A stretch of 64,000 nt of DNA from positions 248,001-312,000 of the forward strand of contig JAXMAF010000005.1 in assembly GCA_046350555.1 (NCBI GenBank). Reading direction: 5' to 3'. Below the pieces are notes generated by a model. That model was not told the DNA's origin, ran no database searches, and saw only the letters and a program-made list of their open reading frames with translations. Below are positions 53,990 through 64,000 of this stretch, in pieces (within the stretch, counting starts at the first letter, position 1; every line of letters begins with the position of its first letter). The DNA comes from JAXMAF01 sp046350555 (lineage in GTDB: Bacteria; Planctomycetota; Phycisphaerae; Phycisphaerales; SM1A02). The translations under genes were made by a program, and so were the position numbers.

Positions 53990-55477
53990 ACATCACGCGC
54001 CGCCGCCGGCGTTCGCGCCGCCACCGCGCCGCCGGCGCGAGGCGTGGTGGCCGCGCGTCGAGGCTGCGGAGTCCGAGGATGCCGACGGTGCCGGTCTTCG
54101 GCTCGAGAAGCAGCGTCGGCGTCCTGGAAGACGTGGTTGGCCGCGGGATGATCGTGCCTTCCAGACTGTGTCGGCGATGACGTCGGAGGACGGCGCTCGT
54201 CGATCCGCGGCCGGGTCGCCACCGAACGCGTCGGCGACCTCCTGCACGATCAGGCAGGCGCAGGATCGGTCGTCGCGACCGGTTCGCCGCGTGCGCCGGC
54301 ATCGATCCGCGGACGCGCCGAGCCGCGGACCGCGCGCGTCCTTGAGCGTCACGAGCAGGCGCTGTGGCCCGAGGTAGCACGCGGCGATCGAGCCCGGCGC
54401 CAGCGGCGCGAATTCCTCGCGCGGCGCCGACCAGAGCCGCCACGCGGCCAAGGGCGGGCACGAAGAGCAGCGTCGCACGCGCGGCTGGCCCGGATGCGCG
54501 GATCGCCCCCATCCGACGCCGGACTGGGCGGCGAGCATCTGATACGCTGCTCGGCCGTGCCGCGGTCGCTGAGCGTCGTCCGATGAAGCTCGCGGTGCAT
54601 CGTCGCCTCGTCGGCGACGGGCATCGTCGCGAGCCGCAGGACGTCGTCGTGCGCAGCTTCTCGAAGGCGAGGAGCCAGCGACCGTCGGGCGTGAAGGTCG
54701 GGAAGAGCCATGACGCATCGTCGTCCGCGGGCACCACCGACTCGCGGTCGCTCGCCGCCGCGCAGGACCAGTTCGAAGCGAGTCGCGTCCGCGCCGCGCC
54801 CAGCGCGAGCTGACCCATCCGGGCGTCAGCATGGCGAAGGCGTTCACGTTGTCGTCGCGCACCAGCCATTCGATCTCGCCGTCGTTGACGCTGCCCGGCC
54901 GATCCAGCGGCTTCCGTCGGGTTGCGGCGCTCGAAGCAGGACGCCGCGAGTCGCCGCCGCGGCCGAGGGAGCCGCCGGGGGAGGGAATGGTCGCCGGCGC
55001 GCGGGCTGACCGATGGCCAGCCTGTAGATCGCGATCTCGGCGCGGTGCCGTGGCGTGGGGCTCGGCGAGCAGGATCGGCCAGCTTGCGGCGCCTCCGACC
55101 TGCGTGGCCACGAACGCGCCGTCGGGGCTTGCGACCGGCAACGTGAAGTCGTCGTAGGGCACGGCGCCAAGGGGCACGATGGACGCCGCGACGCGCGTGG
55201 CGCGACTGCGCTGGCGTCCCGCCTCCGCCTGCGCCATCCCCCCGACATCGCCCGCGTCGGTGGAAGGTGTCGCGCCGGAGGCAGGGCTGGCTTCATCCCG
55301 CGCCGTCGATCCAGCCTGCTCGACGCCAGCTTCCTCGACGCCGCTTCCCGCGCGCGCGTCGCGCGAAGCCGGCTGCGGATTCCCGCAACCCGTCGCGAGC
55401 AGCAGCGCGGCGAGGCCGATCGAGTGGACGAGCCGTGCGGCCGGTGCGAGCGGAATCGTTCGAATCGCCTTGCCCAT
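53990..55477 (-). pseudogene. Exported lipoprotein of unknown function, frame disrupted
   Basis: The ATG complemented at 55,475-55,477 gives a lipoprotein signal: Arg, then LVHSIGLAALLLATGC with the lipobox Cys near residue 31. A Ser/Thr/Ala linker, then YDDFTLPVASPDGAFVATQVGGAASWPILLAEP (split: LPVASPDGAFVATQ) resembling a TolB-like propeller strand. From about 55,080 the frame changes many times; blocks such as DGEIEWLVRDDNVNAFAMLT, FAPLAPGSIAACYLGPQRLL and DTLLLEP-like LLLEPKTGTVGILGLRSLD are readable in different frames as far as about 54,040. The end is uncertain. It lies between the S46 gene and gspD on the same strand. Either a low-quality stretch or a decaying gene. Confidence 0.55.
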
Positions 55478-55511
55478 GTCGGCAGCGCCTGCGCGTTCGC
55501 CGCCTTCGCGC

Positions 55512-58500
55512 TCAGCGCCCCATGCCGCCGCGCGGTTCATCCGGGGGAAGGGACTTGCGCGGTGCCGGTGCCGGTGGTGGCGAGGCGGGAACGGGCTTCC
55601 TGGCCGGGGTGGATGGCGGTGGCGCGGCGCCGCCGGCCGACGGTGGATTGCCCACACCGCCGCTCAGCGCGCCGGGCGACGTGTCGCCGAAGTTCGAGGG
55701 CGGTGTGCTCGGTGCGCCAGCCGGGTTGCCGGCCCCTCCCGGCTGGACCGGCGCTGCATCCGGCCCGCTCGGAAGGGGCCCGGGCGTCGCGGGCAGGTCG
55801 CCTTGGTAGAAGGTCGGCTGGAACGGTCGCGTGGCCCCGGACTTCTCTTCCGCGACAAACTCCTTGAGCGGCTTGCGCAGCGACTCGAGGCGCTGGCGGG
55901 CCTCCGCGTTGTAGTTGATGTCGTTGTCCTCGGGGTTGTCGACGATGATCGGCGTGATGAACGCGATGAGCTCGCGCACCTGATCCGCCTTCTCGGTCGA
56001 CGTGAACAGGAGATCGCCGAGTCCCGGCACGTCGCCGAGCAGCGGAAGCTTGCGCTTGACGTCGGACTGCGTCTCCACGCGGATGCCCGAGAGCACGACC
56101 GTCTGTCCGTTGCGGATGGTCACCTCGCTCAACGTGGTGCGGCGGTTGAGCACGGCGCCGCCGAGGATCACCTGTCCGGGCACGACCTCCGAGAGCGTGA
56201 GGTTCACCTCGAGGGCGACGTCTCGCTCGCTGGTGATGTGCGGGCGCACGTTGAGCGTCACGCCGACGGGCTTGTACTCAAACGCCTGGTTCTGGTTTCC
56301 CGTGTCGGTGAACTGGCTGTTGGTGATGAAGGGAATCTCCTGGCCGATGAAGACGACGCCCTCGGTGTTGTCGGCGACGAAGAGCTTCGGCTGCTGGAGG
56401 ATCTTGACGTTCGTCTTCTGGTCGATCGCCTGGAGCACGGCGTTGGCGGTGACGTTGATGTTCAGCACCGAGCTGTCGAATCCGGGGATGAAGTTGTTCT
56501 CGGTGTTGTTGACGGTGATGCCCGCGGTCAGGACGTTGTCGGAGAGCGTCGTGACGATCCCGTCGTTGCCGATGCGCAGCCCGTAGGCGAAGTCGTCGGC
56601 GAGCTCGATCGAGGCGACGATGGCGGAGATGAGCACCTGGCGGCCGGGCTGGTCGAGTGTCGTGATGATGCGCTTGATCGACTCGGTCACCTGCGCGGTG
56701 GCGAGGATCGAGAGGGCGTTCTGCCGGATGATCGGCACGACGCGGACCCGCCCGATCAACGACGATTCCGGCGTCTTCTCCTGGTTGCCCTGGCGGCCCT
56801 GCTGCCACGGGAACTGGATCTGGTTGTTCGCCGCGTTGCCGTTGGGATTCGACGTGCCTCCCGCCCCGCTCGCGCCGCCGGAGGCGTTCGCGCCGTTGCC
56901 GTTGACGATCGACGACGAGCCGATGTCGCCCTTGGTGAGCCCCTCCTCGGCGCCGCGGATGGTGGCGCCTGCGCCGGCCTCGGCGAGGAGGGCGTTGAGC
57001 TGCTCGGCCACCTCGACGGCGCTGGCGTAGCGCAGCGGGACGATCTCGGGGATGCCCGCGCTCGTCGGCTGGTCGAGATCCTCGATCACGCGGTCGAGCC
57101 AGTGGAAGTTCTCCGGCGTCTTGCTCAGCACCACGGCTGCCGGCTGTCCGGAAGCGCGTCGATGCGGAAGATGTTCTGGACCGCGACGTCGGCCCCGCTC
57201 TCGCCTCCGCCCGCCGCCGCGGTTGCCGCCGGCACGCGCGCCGCCGGCCGGCCCGGGGGGTGGGGGGGGCGCCGCCGCCGCTGCTGTCCAGCATGCCCTG
57301 GAGCACGTCGCGCACCTCGACCGGGTCGGCGTAGCTGAGCGGATAGACGCGGAAGATCTCCCGGCCATCGCCTCCGATGGCGACGTCCCAACTGTTGGTG
57401 ATCAGCCGGTCGATCTGCGAGATGATCTCGGGCTCGGCGCTCACGGTGATGGAGTTGATCTGCGGCAGCACCGTCACGCGAAGCTGTTCGCTGGTGCCGA
57501 CCGACTCGCCGCCGGCGCCGCCGCCCGGTCGCTGCGGCTGCCCCGGGCGCGCGGGCTGGGCGCGGTTCTGTCCAGGGCGCTGCGCGCCGCCGCCCGCCGT
57601 CCCTCCGGTTCGGCTCGCCTCGAAGAGGTCCTGGATGACGCCGGAGATCTGCGTCGCATCGGCGTGCCGCAGCGTGAAGGTGCGCGTCTCGATGTTCACG
57701 TAGGTCGGCTTGTCGAGCGCATCGATCAGCATCTGCACGCGCTTGGCGAGCCCGACGTTGCCTTGCAGCAGGATCTGGTTCGAGTTCGCGTCGACCCGCA
57801 TCGTCGCGTAGTCGGGAAGGAAGTCGGTGAGCTGCTCGCCGATCGCGTCGGCCTTCGCGAGCTTCACGCGGAAGACCTTGCTGATGATCGTGCCGTCCTC
57901 GGTGAGGTCCATGACGTTCGCGTCGGGACCGAGGACGATGCCTGGATCCTGGATCTTGTTGAGCTCGGTCAGCGTGTCGATGATGATCTCGCGCTCCGTC
58001 TCCACGACGCCGATGTTGTTCAGGCGGAACGCCTTGAAGAGCAGGTCGAGGGCCTCGTGGCGCGAGATCGGCTTGTCGTTGAGCAGCGTGATGCGCGTCG
58101 GGGCCACCTGCACGAGGCGCGTCATCACGACCTTGCCGGTGCTCTCGACGATGAAGCGGATCGTGTCGGTGAGCGGGACGTCCTTGAACCCCAGCGTGAC
58201 CTTGTCGTCGGCGGTGGGGCGCCGACTCGCGATGATCCTGCTGCGTGTCGCCTCGTTGGGTTGCTCGAGGTTGCTCATCCGCGCCGCGTTGGGATCGTCG
58301 GAGGTCTCGAGGCCGCCGGTCGCCGGCGCGCTCGCGGGCGCGGCGGGCTTCGTCGCGTCCGGCGGGGGATTCGATTCCGGCGGCTCCTGCGGCGCGCGCG
58401 AAGGCTGGTCCGAGGCTGGGGCCGGCGGCGTTGAGGTTGGCGGGGCCGTCGGAGCGGGACCGGCGGGCGGGGAAGTTGGCGGTGGCGCTGTCGGCGGCCC

Positions 58501-58806
58501 GGACGGAGGTGACGAGGGCGGTGGCGCGCTCGGTGGCGGCGCGTCGGAGGGAGGCGCAGCGGGCGGCGGCGAACTGGGCGGCGGTGCGGCCGGATCGAGC
58601 GCCACGGCGCCCTCGGCAGCGCCCTCGTTCAAGGTTTCACCGGGGGTGTCGCCCTGCACGGTGCTTGCCGCGGCCGGACGCGGCGCTGCGCCGCCGGAGG
58701 CACTGGGTCCTCCGGCCCCAAACCCGGCGAAGCCGGCGCCCGCGACGGCGGCGCTGAGCAGCGAGAGGCTGGCGAGGTGTCGGCGATCGATCCGGTTTGC
58801 AGTCAC
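55512..58806 (-). CDS. gspD: Type II secretion system secretin GspD-like (two frameshifts)
   Basis: About 1090 residues from the GTG complemented at 58,804-58,806. N-terminal signal-like segment, then a Pro-rich stretch (about residues 72-155). N0 domain LGFKDVPLTDTIRFIVES, N1 to N3 domains (VFRVKLAKADAIGEQL, RTFTLRHADATQISGVIQDLF, PLSYADPVEVRDVLQGML). Frame shifts near a G6-T-G8 run (57,255-57,269) and near 57,140, then the clean C-terminal part: N3 IVPLRYASAVEVAEQLNALL, the secretin core VLISAIVASIELADDFAYGL, VFIGQEIPFIT and GDVPGLGDLLFTSTEK, the secretin signature, followed by a Pro-rich tail. Forms the outer-membrane channel of type II secretion. Transcribed after the gspC-like gene. The homopolymer break suggests a sequence error. 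Confidence 0.9.
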
Positions 58807-58930
58807 GGGCTAGCTCTCTCCAGCAGGCGGCGTTGTGGGCGTTCACGTGCGCGCCGCCCCGATCGGCGGGCGCATCGACTGACACTCGAGATTCACCTCC
58901 AGGCGAACCTCAGCTCGAACCAAGGATGGA

Positions 58931-59920
58931 TCACTTGGACGGCGGAGCCGCGGTCTTCTTGACCTGGTCCATGAGCTGGCGGAATTCCTCTTCGAGGCGC
59001 TTCTTGGTCGGCTCGTCGAGGTCCTTGTTGTTCTTGGCGCGGCTGACCTTGCTCAATGCCGCGAGCGCGGCCGGTCGGTCCATCTTCTCGATCTCGTCCT
59101 TGGACATCGGAGGCGGCACCTCGGCGGCGACCTTCGCGGGTTCCGCAGGCGCCCCGTCGCCGTGATCGCGCGACGGATCCTGTCCCTCGGCCTCGCGCTT
59201 CACGGGGTCCTCGCCGCGCTTTCCGCGGTCGCCCATCTTCCCCGGCCCGCGCGCCGCCGCGGGAGTGGCCGACGCGGCCGACGCCTTGAGCCCGATGAAG
59301 GCGTCTTCCTCGTGTCCCGGGCCAAGCAGCCACGGCGTCGCGCTGGCATCGCCGGAAACCCCACCGAGCGATCCGCCCTCGCCCTCCTTCTTGAAGTCGG
59401 CGATCGGCACGTCGTACTCGCCGCCCTGATGGGCGACCTTGATCGACCACGTGGACGCCGAGATCAGCTTCACGCCATCGTGCTCCTCGCCGACGCGCAG
59501 CTTGCTGGAGTCCACGAAGTAGACCTCGTCGCCGACGACGAAGCTCGGCTTCTTGCCCTGGTACGTCGCCGGCGCCTTGGGTGGCTCGGGCTCCTTCACC
59601 ACCTCGATCGGCTTTGGCTCCGGTGGCGGCCTCGGCGCGGGCGGCGGCTTCGGGGCTGGCGGTGGATAGAAGAGATAGCGACCGACGAATCGCTTCTGCG
59701 CGGTGTCCAGCGCCTTCTCGTGCTCCGGCATGAGCGCCGCGATTCCGTCGGCCCGCGCATCGTTGGGTGTCGGCGTGACGACCGCCTCCGACAGTGTCGG
59801 GAGCTTCGCGACGAGGACCGCGCCGACGGCAGCGATGCCGACCAGGCTGAGCGCCAGCGCACCGCTCCAGGTGACGCCGCGGAGAAGACCGTCGGGACCA
59901 TTGAGTTGCAGTGGAGGCAT
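58931..59920 (-). CDS. GspC-like inner-membrane linker protein of the type II secretion cluster
   Basis: 329 residues from the ATG complemented at 59,918-59,920. One transmembrane helix (WSGALALSLVGIAAVGAVLVA, about residues 17-37), then a helical segment, a Pro/Lys-rich spacer PPPAPKPPPAPRPPPEPKP (about 84-102), and a small beta-rich domain PSFVVGDEVYFVDSSKLRVG...GVKLISASTWSIKVAHQGGEYDV. This is the layout of GspC/PilP, which link the inner-membrane platform to the secretin; sequence identity alone would not prove it. A charged linker leads to a C-terminal helical tail MSKDEIEKM...VSRAKNNKDLDEPTKKRLEEEF that matches the tail of the GspL-like protein. Lies between the gspM-like gene and gspD. 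Confidence 0.65.
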   Translation of the reverse strand: MPPLQLNGPDGLLRGVTWSGALALSLVGIAAVGAVLVAKLPTLSEAVVTPTPNDARADGIAALMPEHEKALDTAQKRFVGRYLFYPPPAPKPPPAPRPPPEPKPIEVVKEPEPPKAPATYQGKKPSFVVGDEVYFVDSSKLRVGEEHDGVKLISASTWSIKVAHQGGEYDVPIADFKKEGEGGSLGGVSGDASATPWLLGPGHEEDAFIGLKASAASATPAAARGPGKMGDRGKRGEDPVKREAEGQDPSRDHGDGAPAEPAKVAAEVPPPMSKDEIEKMDRPAALAALSKVSRAKNNKDLDEPTKKRLEEEFRQLMDQVKKTAAPPSK

Positions 59921-60038
59921 TGGAGCGGGGGGCGGGGGGCGGACGGAGGAGCTTGGTGTTGCGAGGCCGGATGCGGGGATGCGGGAAGCGAAGAACGATG
60001 GACGGATCGGGTGGTGCCGACGAAGACGGGGGGAGTGA

Positions 60039-60686
60039 CTATCCGCGGCGCAGATTCGCCTCGCCGGCGACCCACGCCTCGATGCGAAGACGAACCTTGA
60101 CGCTCTTGCTGTTGCCCTTCTCGTCGCCACGAATCTCCACGCGGGAGATGGCATCGACGGCGGGACTCGCCTCCAGCGCCGCGACGACCGACGCCGCGAC
60201 TTCCGGCGACGATTCGAACTCGATCTCGGCGCCGATCTTCATCGCCGCCCGATTGGCCGGCACGAACGCGGCCGACGAGCCGCGACCGAGCCGCGCCGAG
60301 GCCTGGTCGCTGTACTTCGCCTTCGAGACGTCCTTCCGGGACTCGACGATGTCCTTGAACGCCTGGAACATCGACTGGCTGCCGGTGTCGCCGTCCTCGG
60401 GCAGGCGGATCTCGCCCTGGCCCAGGACGATGTTGCGGAGCGCACGGTCGACCGAAGGCCGGCCGGCGGCAAGGTTGAGTTCATGCTGGAGCTCGTCCGC
60501 GCTGGCGTCGGCCTCCTGCGCCCATTGCCACGTCGTCGCCTTGGCCAGCGTGTACGCACCGACCAGCAGCACCGCGACGACGCCCCAGCGCAGGAGCGGC
60601 GAGAGCTCCATGAATCGCGCCCGGAGCTGGCCGAGCGCGCTCGTGGGCGTCTCCTCGGTCGATGGTGGTGCGTACGACTCGCTCAC
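60039..60686 (-). CDS. GspM/PilO-like type II secretion protein
   Basis: 215 residues from the GTG complemented at 60,684-60,686, overlapping the stop of the GspL-like gene by 3 bp (GTGA). A short cytoplasmic N-terminus, one transmembrane helix (LLRWGVVAVLLVGAYTLAK, about residues 31-49) and a periplasmic coiled-coil plus ferredoxin-like region ending GEIEFESSPEVAASVVAAL-type and VKVRLRIEAWVAG strands. This size and topology match GspM, the partner of GspL in the inner-membrane platform. Sequence similarity is weak, so the call depends on position between gspL and gspC/gspD-like genes. Confidence 0.65.
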   Translation of the reverse strand: MSESYAPPSTEETPTSALGQLRARFMELSPLLRWGVVAVLLVGAYTLAKATTWQWAQEADASADELQHELNLAAGRPSVDRALRNIVLGQGEIRLPEDGDTGSQSMFQAFKDIVESRKDVSKAKYSDQASARLGRGSSAAFVPANRAAMKIGAEIEFESSPEVAASVVAALEASPAVDAISRVEIRGDEKGNSKSVKVRLRIEAWVAGEANLRRG

Positions 60687-62835
60687 TTCTGGATCTCCCG
60701 CTGCCGCTTCAGGATCAGGTTGAATTCGCTCTTGAGGCGATCCTTCGTCGCCGGATCGACGTTCGGGTTCTGTCGCGCGTTGGAGACGCGCACCAGCAGC
60801 TTCCTTGAGCTCGGCCTCGCTCATCGCGTTGATCTCGGCCTCGGAGAGCGGATCGGGAATGGCCGAGCCGGCCGCGCCGAGCCTTCCGCCGCGCGTCGCC
60901 GCGCCGCCAGCGCTGCTGTCGCCCGCCGAGCGGCCGGGCCGGACCACTGTGTCCGCCGGCCGCCGGCTCGCTCGCGGCGTCGCCCGACGACGGCAGTTCC
61001 GACGACCGCTCGCCTTCACCGGATTCGGCCGAGCCGCCTTCGGCGCCTTCGCCCTTGGCGCTCTCCGCCGCGGCCGCCGGACGCGCCGAGCGCGAGCCGC
61101 GGCCTGGAGCGTTGGCGCCGCCTTCGGTCGGCGCGTGTCGGCCGCCCGCGGAGGGGTGCGCCGGAGCCGCCTTCGCGACGGCGTCGCCCGATTCGGCGGC
61201 GCCTTCGTCCGAGGCGGCCGCGCCGGCCTCGGGCGCTCGCGTGGTCGCGCCGCCTTCGCTCGAGTGGCCCGCGCCCGACTTCGGGGAGGCGTCGACCTTC
61301 TTGCCGTACTTCCTCTCGGCGAGCGAGACGACCGCGAAGTCGTCGGTCGGCTTCCAGTCGACAGGGCGGAACGGATCGCGCACCTTGGCGGCGATCGTCA
61401 TCGTCTTCGTCTTGTCGATGTTGCCCGGCTTGGTGTCGCGCGTGATCGAATCGAAGAGACCCGATTCGTCCATGATCCGCGACATCTCCGCGACGCGGTC
61501 TCCGGCGAGCTGGTCCTTGAAGTCGCGGGCGATGCCGATCAGCGAGACGCCCTGGTTGCGGTCGATCGTGATCGACGTGAGCTCGATGCCTTCGGGCGTG
61601 CAGTTGGCGATGTCGCCAAGAAGCTTGGCCATCGGCCACGACAGGGATCCGAGTTCGCGGTACATCGCCCGCCGCTGATTGTCGGCGAGGTTGCTGGCCC
61701 GCAGCGCCGCGAGGTCGTCCACCTTGGTGCGAAGCAGTCCCAGGCGAAGGCGCGCGAAGGCGAGCGGTCCGATGGCGAGCATGAACACCGCGAGCCCGAC
61801 GAGCAGCGCCGCCGTGCGCGGCCTGGCCAGCGCCGCCGCGGTGCGGGCGAAGATCGTCGGCCGCTCGCGCAGAGGCTCCTCGAGCAGGCGCGTCAGCGGC
61901 GCGAGCTCGCCCGAGGCGCACAGGGCGCCGCCGAGGGCGATGCCGAACTGGTGCCACCACGCCTCGTCCTGCGGCACTCCGGCGACGATCGTGGCGACGC
62001 GCTCTCGCACCGCCGCGGGAACCAGCAGCGCCGATGGCGGCGCGGTCGCGAGTCGCTGGTCGAGCGCTGCGATCGCCTCGCGGATGGCGCCCGTCGGCAT
62101 GTCGACACCGAGCGCGGTCTCGGCGACGACGCGCCGCACCGCGGCGTGCCATTCGTCGTCGGAGGCGCACTCCTCGCGCGTGGCGCGAAACGTCACGCCT
62201 CCCGCGGCGCTCGTCGGCGTCGGTGGGCAGAGCGCCAAGGCCACGGCGCCATCGTCGCGATTGAGCGCCAGCAGGGGTTGGTCGGGGTGCAGCGAGTCGA
62301 GAAGCCCGGCGAGCGCCGCGATGTCGGCGGTCCACGTCAGGTCGGAGGCGACCCGGTCGGGTGGAAGGGGAGATGGCGTCGAGGCCGTACCTTCAGGCCA
62401 CCCGATGAGCAGCCCGGTGCGGCCGCCCTCGCCAGTCGACGCGGGCAGCACCGCCAGGCCCAGCCGGTGCTGCGGCACCGCGCCAAGCAGGTGCGCCTCG
62501 GCCTGAAGCTGAAGCGCCGCCAGCAGCCGATCCGGTGTTCCCTTCGGCAACGGACAGGCGCGGCAGATGACGCGGCTGGCCGGCAGCACCCCGACGACAC
62601 GGCCTGGATGACGTTCGTCAAGCCAATGCGCGATCTCGCGCTGCGTCTCGGCTGGCGATGCCGAGGCCGGGAACGCCTTCGTCTCGAGCAGCCGGGATGC
62701 ATCGCCTTCGCGGCGAACCAGCACCGCTCGCCACTGTCCGCCGGCGCGGTGCAGCGCCGCCGTCACGGCGCTGTCGCCGGCTTGGCGGTGAGCTCGGTTC
62801 GACCGATTCGGCCTGTTGGTGGGGGCGGATGGCAC
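60683..62835 (-). CDS. gspL: GspL-like protein: PilM-type N-terminal domain fused to PilN-type domain (two frameshifts)
   Basis: About 716 residues from the GTG complemented at 62,833-62,835. The N-terminal cytoplasmic part is actin-like (VVGVLPASRVICRACPLPKG, LLAALQLQAEAHLLG), as in GspL/PilM; a transmembrane helix (AALLVGLAVFMLAIGPLAFA, near 61,740-61,800) and a PilN-type periplasmic domain (LLGDIANCTPEGIELTSITI) follow. A long Ala/Gly/Ser/Glu-rich extension comes next, in which the frame shifts near 60,955 and near 60,800; joined frames end with LSEAEINAMSEAELKE and VRVSNARQNPNVDPATKDRL then KSEFNLILKRQREIQK. That tail matches the C-terminus of the GspC-like protein. Part of the inner-membrane platform of type II secretion. 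The stop overlaps the gspM-like start. Confidence 0.8.
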
Positions 62836-63006
62836 GGGAAGGTACCCAGGAAGAAGGCCTGGCGGGGTTGGTGGCGCCCGGAACGAAGCGGAAAGGGAAG
62901 GATGCGAGCAGGAACGAGGGGCGAAGGGCGGGGGAGTGTCCGATTCCAGGCGCGGGTGGCGAGAGGTCGAAACGGCTTGGGATGGGCTGTTCGTTCCGAC
63001 CGCCGG

Positions 63007-64000
63007 TCACTGCTCGCGATACTCGATGATGCGGACCGGCAACGTAGAACGATCCACCACGGCGTAGATTTCAACCTCGGTGCCGGTGCTCTTCGATCGG
63101 CCCTTGGAGCTGATCGAGTAGACGTTGCTGACCGTGTCGAACATGTTGCCGACCACCTGGAGGGTCGCCGGCGTCACGTTGGGGATCTCCAGCAGGTCGA
63201 CGATGCTGCTGACGCCCTCCTCGCGGCTGTCGCGGAGCTTGATGATCGCGTCGGCCGTCTTGGCGTCGAAATTGAGCAGGTCGCGCAGCAGGTCCGAGGA
63301 GACCGTGTTGAGGTTGAGCTTGCCGGGTCCCGGCCGTGTCACCTTCTCGGGGGCGCACTCCTGGAAGATCAGCCGGAGCTGGTTGTTGTCGAGCGCCTTG
63401 ACCGCGATGCCGCCCCCAGTGCCTCCGGCGCCGCCCACGACGCCGCCGCCAGTTCCGCCAGATCCGCCACTCAGACCGCCACCGCTGCTCAGCCCGCCAC
63501 CGGTTCCACCCCCTCCACCCGTTCCGCCGCGGCCGCCGCCACCGCCACCGCCGCCACCGCCGCCACCGCCGCCACCGCCGCTGGCACCGCCGCCGCCGCC
63601 CTTGCCGCCACTGTCGCCGCCGCGAGCGCCGCCGCCGCCTCCGGCACCACCGCCGCCACCGCCGCCACCGGCGCCACCCGCACCACCGGCGTCGCGCGGA
63701 GCATTGCCTCCACCGCCGCCACCTCCGGCAACGGCGCCGCCGCGCGCGGCTCCGCCACCGCCACCGGCCCGATTCGGGCCGCCTGCGCCGCCCCGTCCGC
63801 CCGCTTGGCCTTGGTTGTTCCGCTGCCCGCTGCTGGAGAGCGTCGAGAGGTCGGTCGTGAGCAGCGTGACGAGCTGCGCGTTCGGCGTGGAGAGATAGGT
63901 CCGTAGCGCGTTCGCCTGGGCCGGATCGACGCCCAGCCGCTTCACGACTTCATCCTGCTCGGCGTCCTTGATGACGAGCCACGGCTGCCCGGAGTGCGCG
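63007..64000 (-). CDS. gspK: GspK-like minor pseudopilin (N-terminus outside the window), with glycine-rich insert
   Basis: The frame is open across the right edge, so the prepilin N-terminus is not seen. Visible: QPWLVIKDAEQDEVVKRLGV, then a stretch of about 120 residues that is more than 70 percent Gly (nt about 63,430-63,800, coded by CCGCCGCCA-type repeats on the plus strand), then the GspK helix-hairpin-helix-like module GPGKLNLNTVSSDLLRDLL, DAKTADAIIKLRDSREEG and SIVDLLEIPNVT, and a C-terminal strand region TEVEIYAVVDRSTLPVRII. GspK caps the pseudopilus tip together with GspI and GspJ. Ends 171 bp before the gspL start. The Gly insert is not a normal part of GspK. Confidence 0.8.
   Translation of the reverse strand, partial: AHSGQPWLVIKDAEQDEVVKRLGVDPAQANALRTYLSTPNAQLVTLLTTDLSTLSSSGQRNNQGQAGGRGGAGGPNRAGGGGGAARGGAVAGGGGGGGNAPRDAGGAGGAGGGGGGGGAGGGGGARGGDSGGKGGGGGASGGGGGGGGGGGGGGGGRGGTGGGGGTGGGLSSGGGLSGGSGGTGGGVVGGAGGTGGGIAVKALDNNQLRLIFQECAPEKVTRPGPGKLNLNTVSSDLLRDLLNFDAKTADAIIKLRDSREEGVSSIVDLLEIPNVTPATLQVVGNMFDTVSNVYSISSKGRSKSTGTEVEIYAVVDRSTLPVRIIEYREQ

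Overview
The window is GC-rich, densely packed bacterial DNA. It most likely comes from a member of the Planctomycetota, probably close to the Phycisphaerae. The pointers are: two Tat-signal Gfo/Idh/MocA oxidoreductases with an ApbE gene between them; a secreted metalloprotease ending in two dockerin-like Asp/Gly repeats of the GDLDGDGDVDGGDLG type; small membrane proteins with zinc ribbons of the C-x2-CGYD...CPECG type; a GldF/GldG/DUF4340 ABC module; and large exported Tricorn, S9 and S46 peptidases. No rRNA, tRNA, CRISPR array or prophage is visible. This lineage call is inference from gene content.

Layout. 0-4 kb: end of an ABC ATPase, GldF-type permease, GldG-type protein and DUF4340 protein in a tightly overlapping operon. 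4-19 kb: exported Tricorn-type protease, Tat-exported NHL propeller protein, MgtC-type membrane protein, TlpA-like thioredoxin (minus strand), Tat-exported metallophosphoesterase, small lipoprotein, two divergent TerC paralogues, and an exported S9 peptidase. 18.7-22.1 kb: a MalK-type ABC ATPase and an amylo-alpha-1,6-glucosidase-type debranching enzyme, both broken by many small indels. 22.2-27.9 kb: Gfo/Idh/MocA, ApbE, Gfo/Idh/MocA, a membrane protein with one CxxCH motif, and a zinc-ribbon/DUF4190-like protein. 28-30.6 kb: secreted M12B-like metalloprotease (minus). 30.9-34.6 kb: purE, purK, an orphan DNA methyltransferase and two small proteins. 34.8-36 kb: pgsA-pgpA (minus). 36.3-43.4 kb: nuoJKLMN without nuoA-I. 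43.5-49.2 kb: membrane protein, pheA, a large tandem-repeat array, and a DUF255 thioredoxin-domain protein. 49.1-53.9 kb (minus): S46 dipeptidyl peptidase, POT peptide transporter, asparaginase-domain protein. 54-64 kb (minus): a damaged lipoprotein gene and a type II secretion cluster in the order gspK (cut by the window edge), gspL, gspM-like, gspC-like, gspD.

How it works together. The coherent units are envelope and nutrient functions: exported peptidases with a dipeptide/tripeptide importer, a type II secretion machine, phosphatidylglycerol synthesis, the membrane arm of complex I, and an extracytoplasmic redox cluster. Four features stand out. First, two different secretion proteins (GspL and the GspC-like protein) end in the same roughly 40-residue module. 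Second, a dispersed repeat family has copies that start or end exactly on stop codons. Third, several unrelated proteins carry short His-rich inserts. Fourth, small indels fall in tight clusters that break otherwise convincing genes, which looks more like a sequence-quality problem than wholesale gene decay. Frame-broken genes are annotated over their full inferred extent and flagged.
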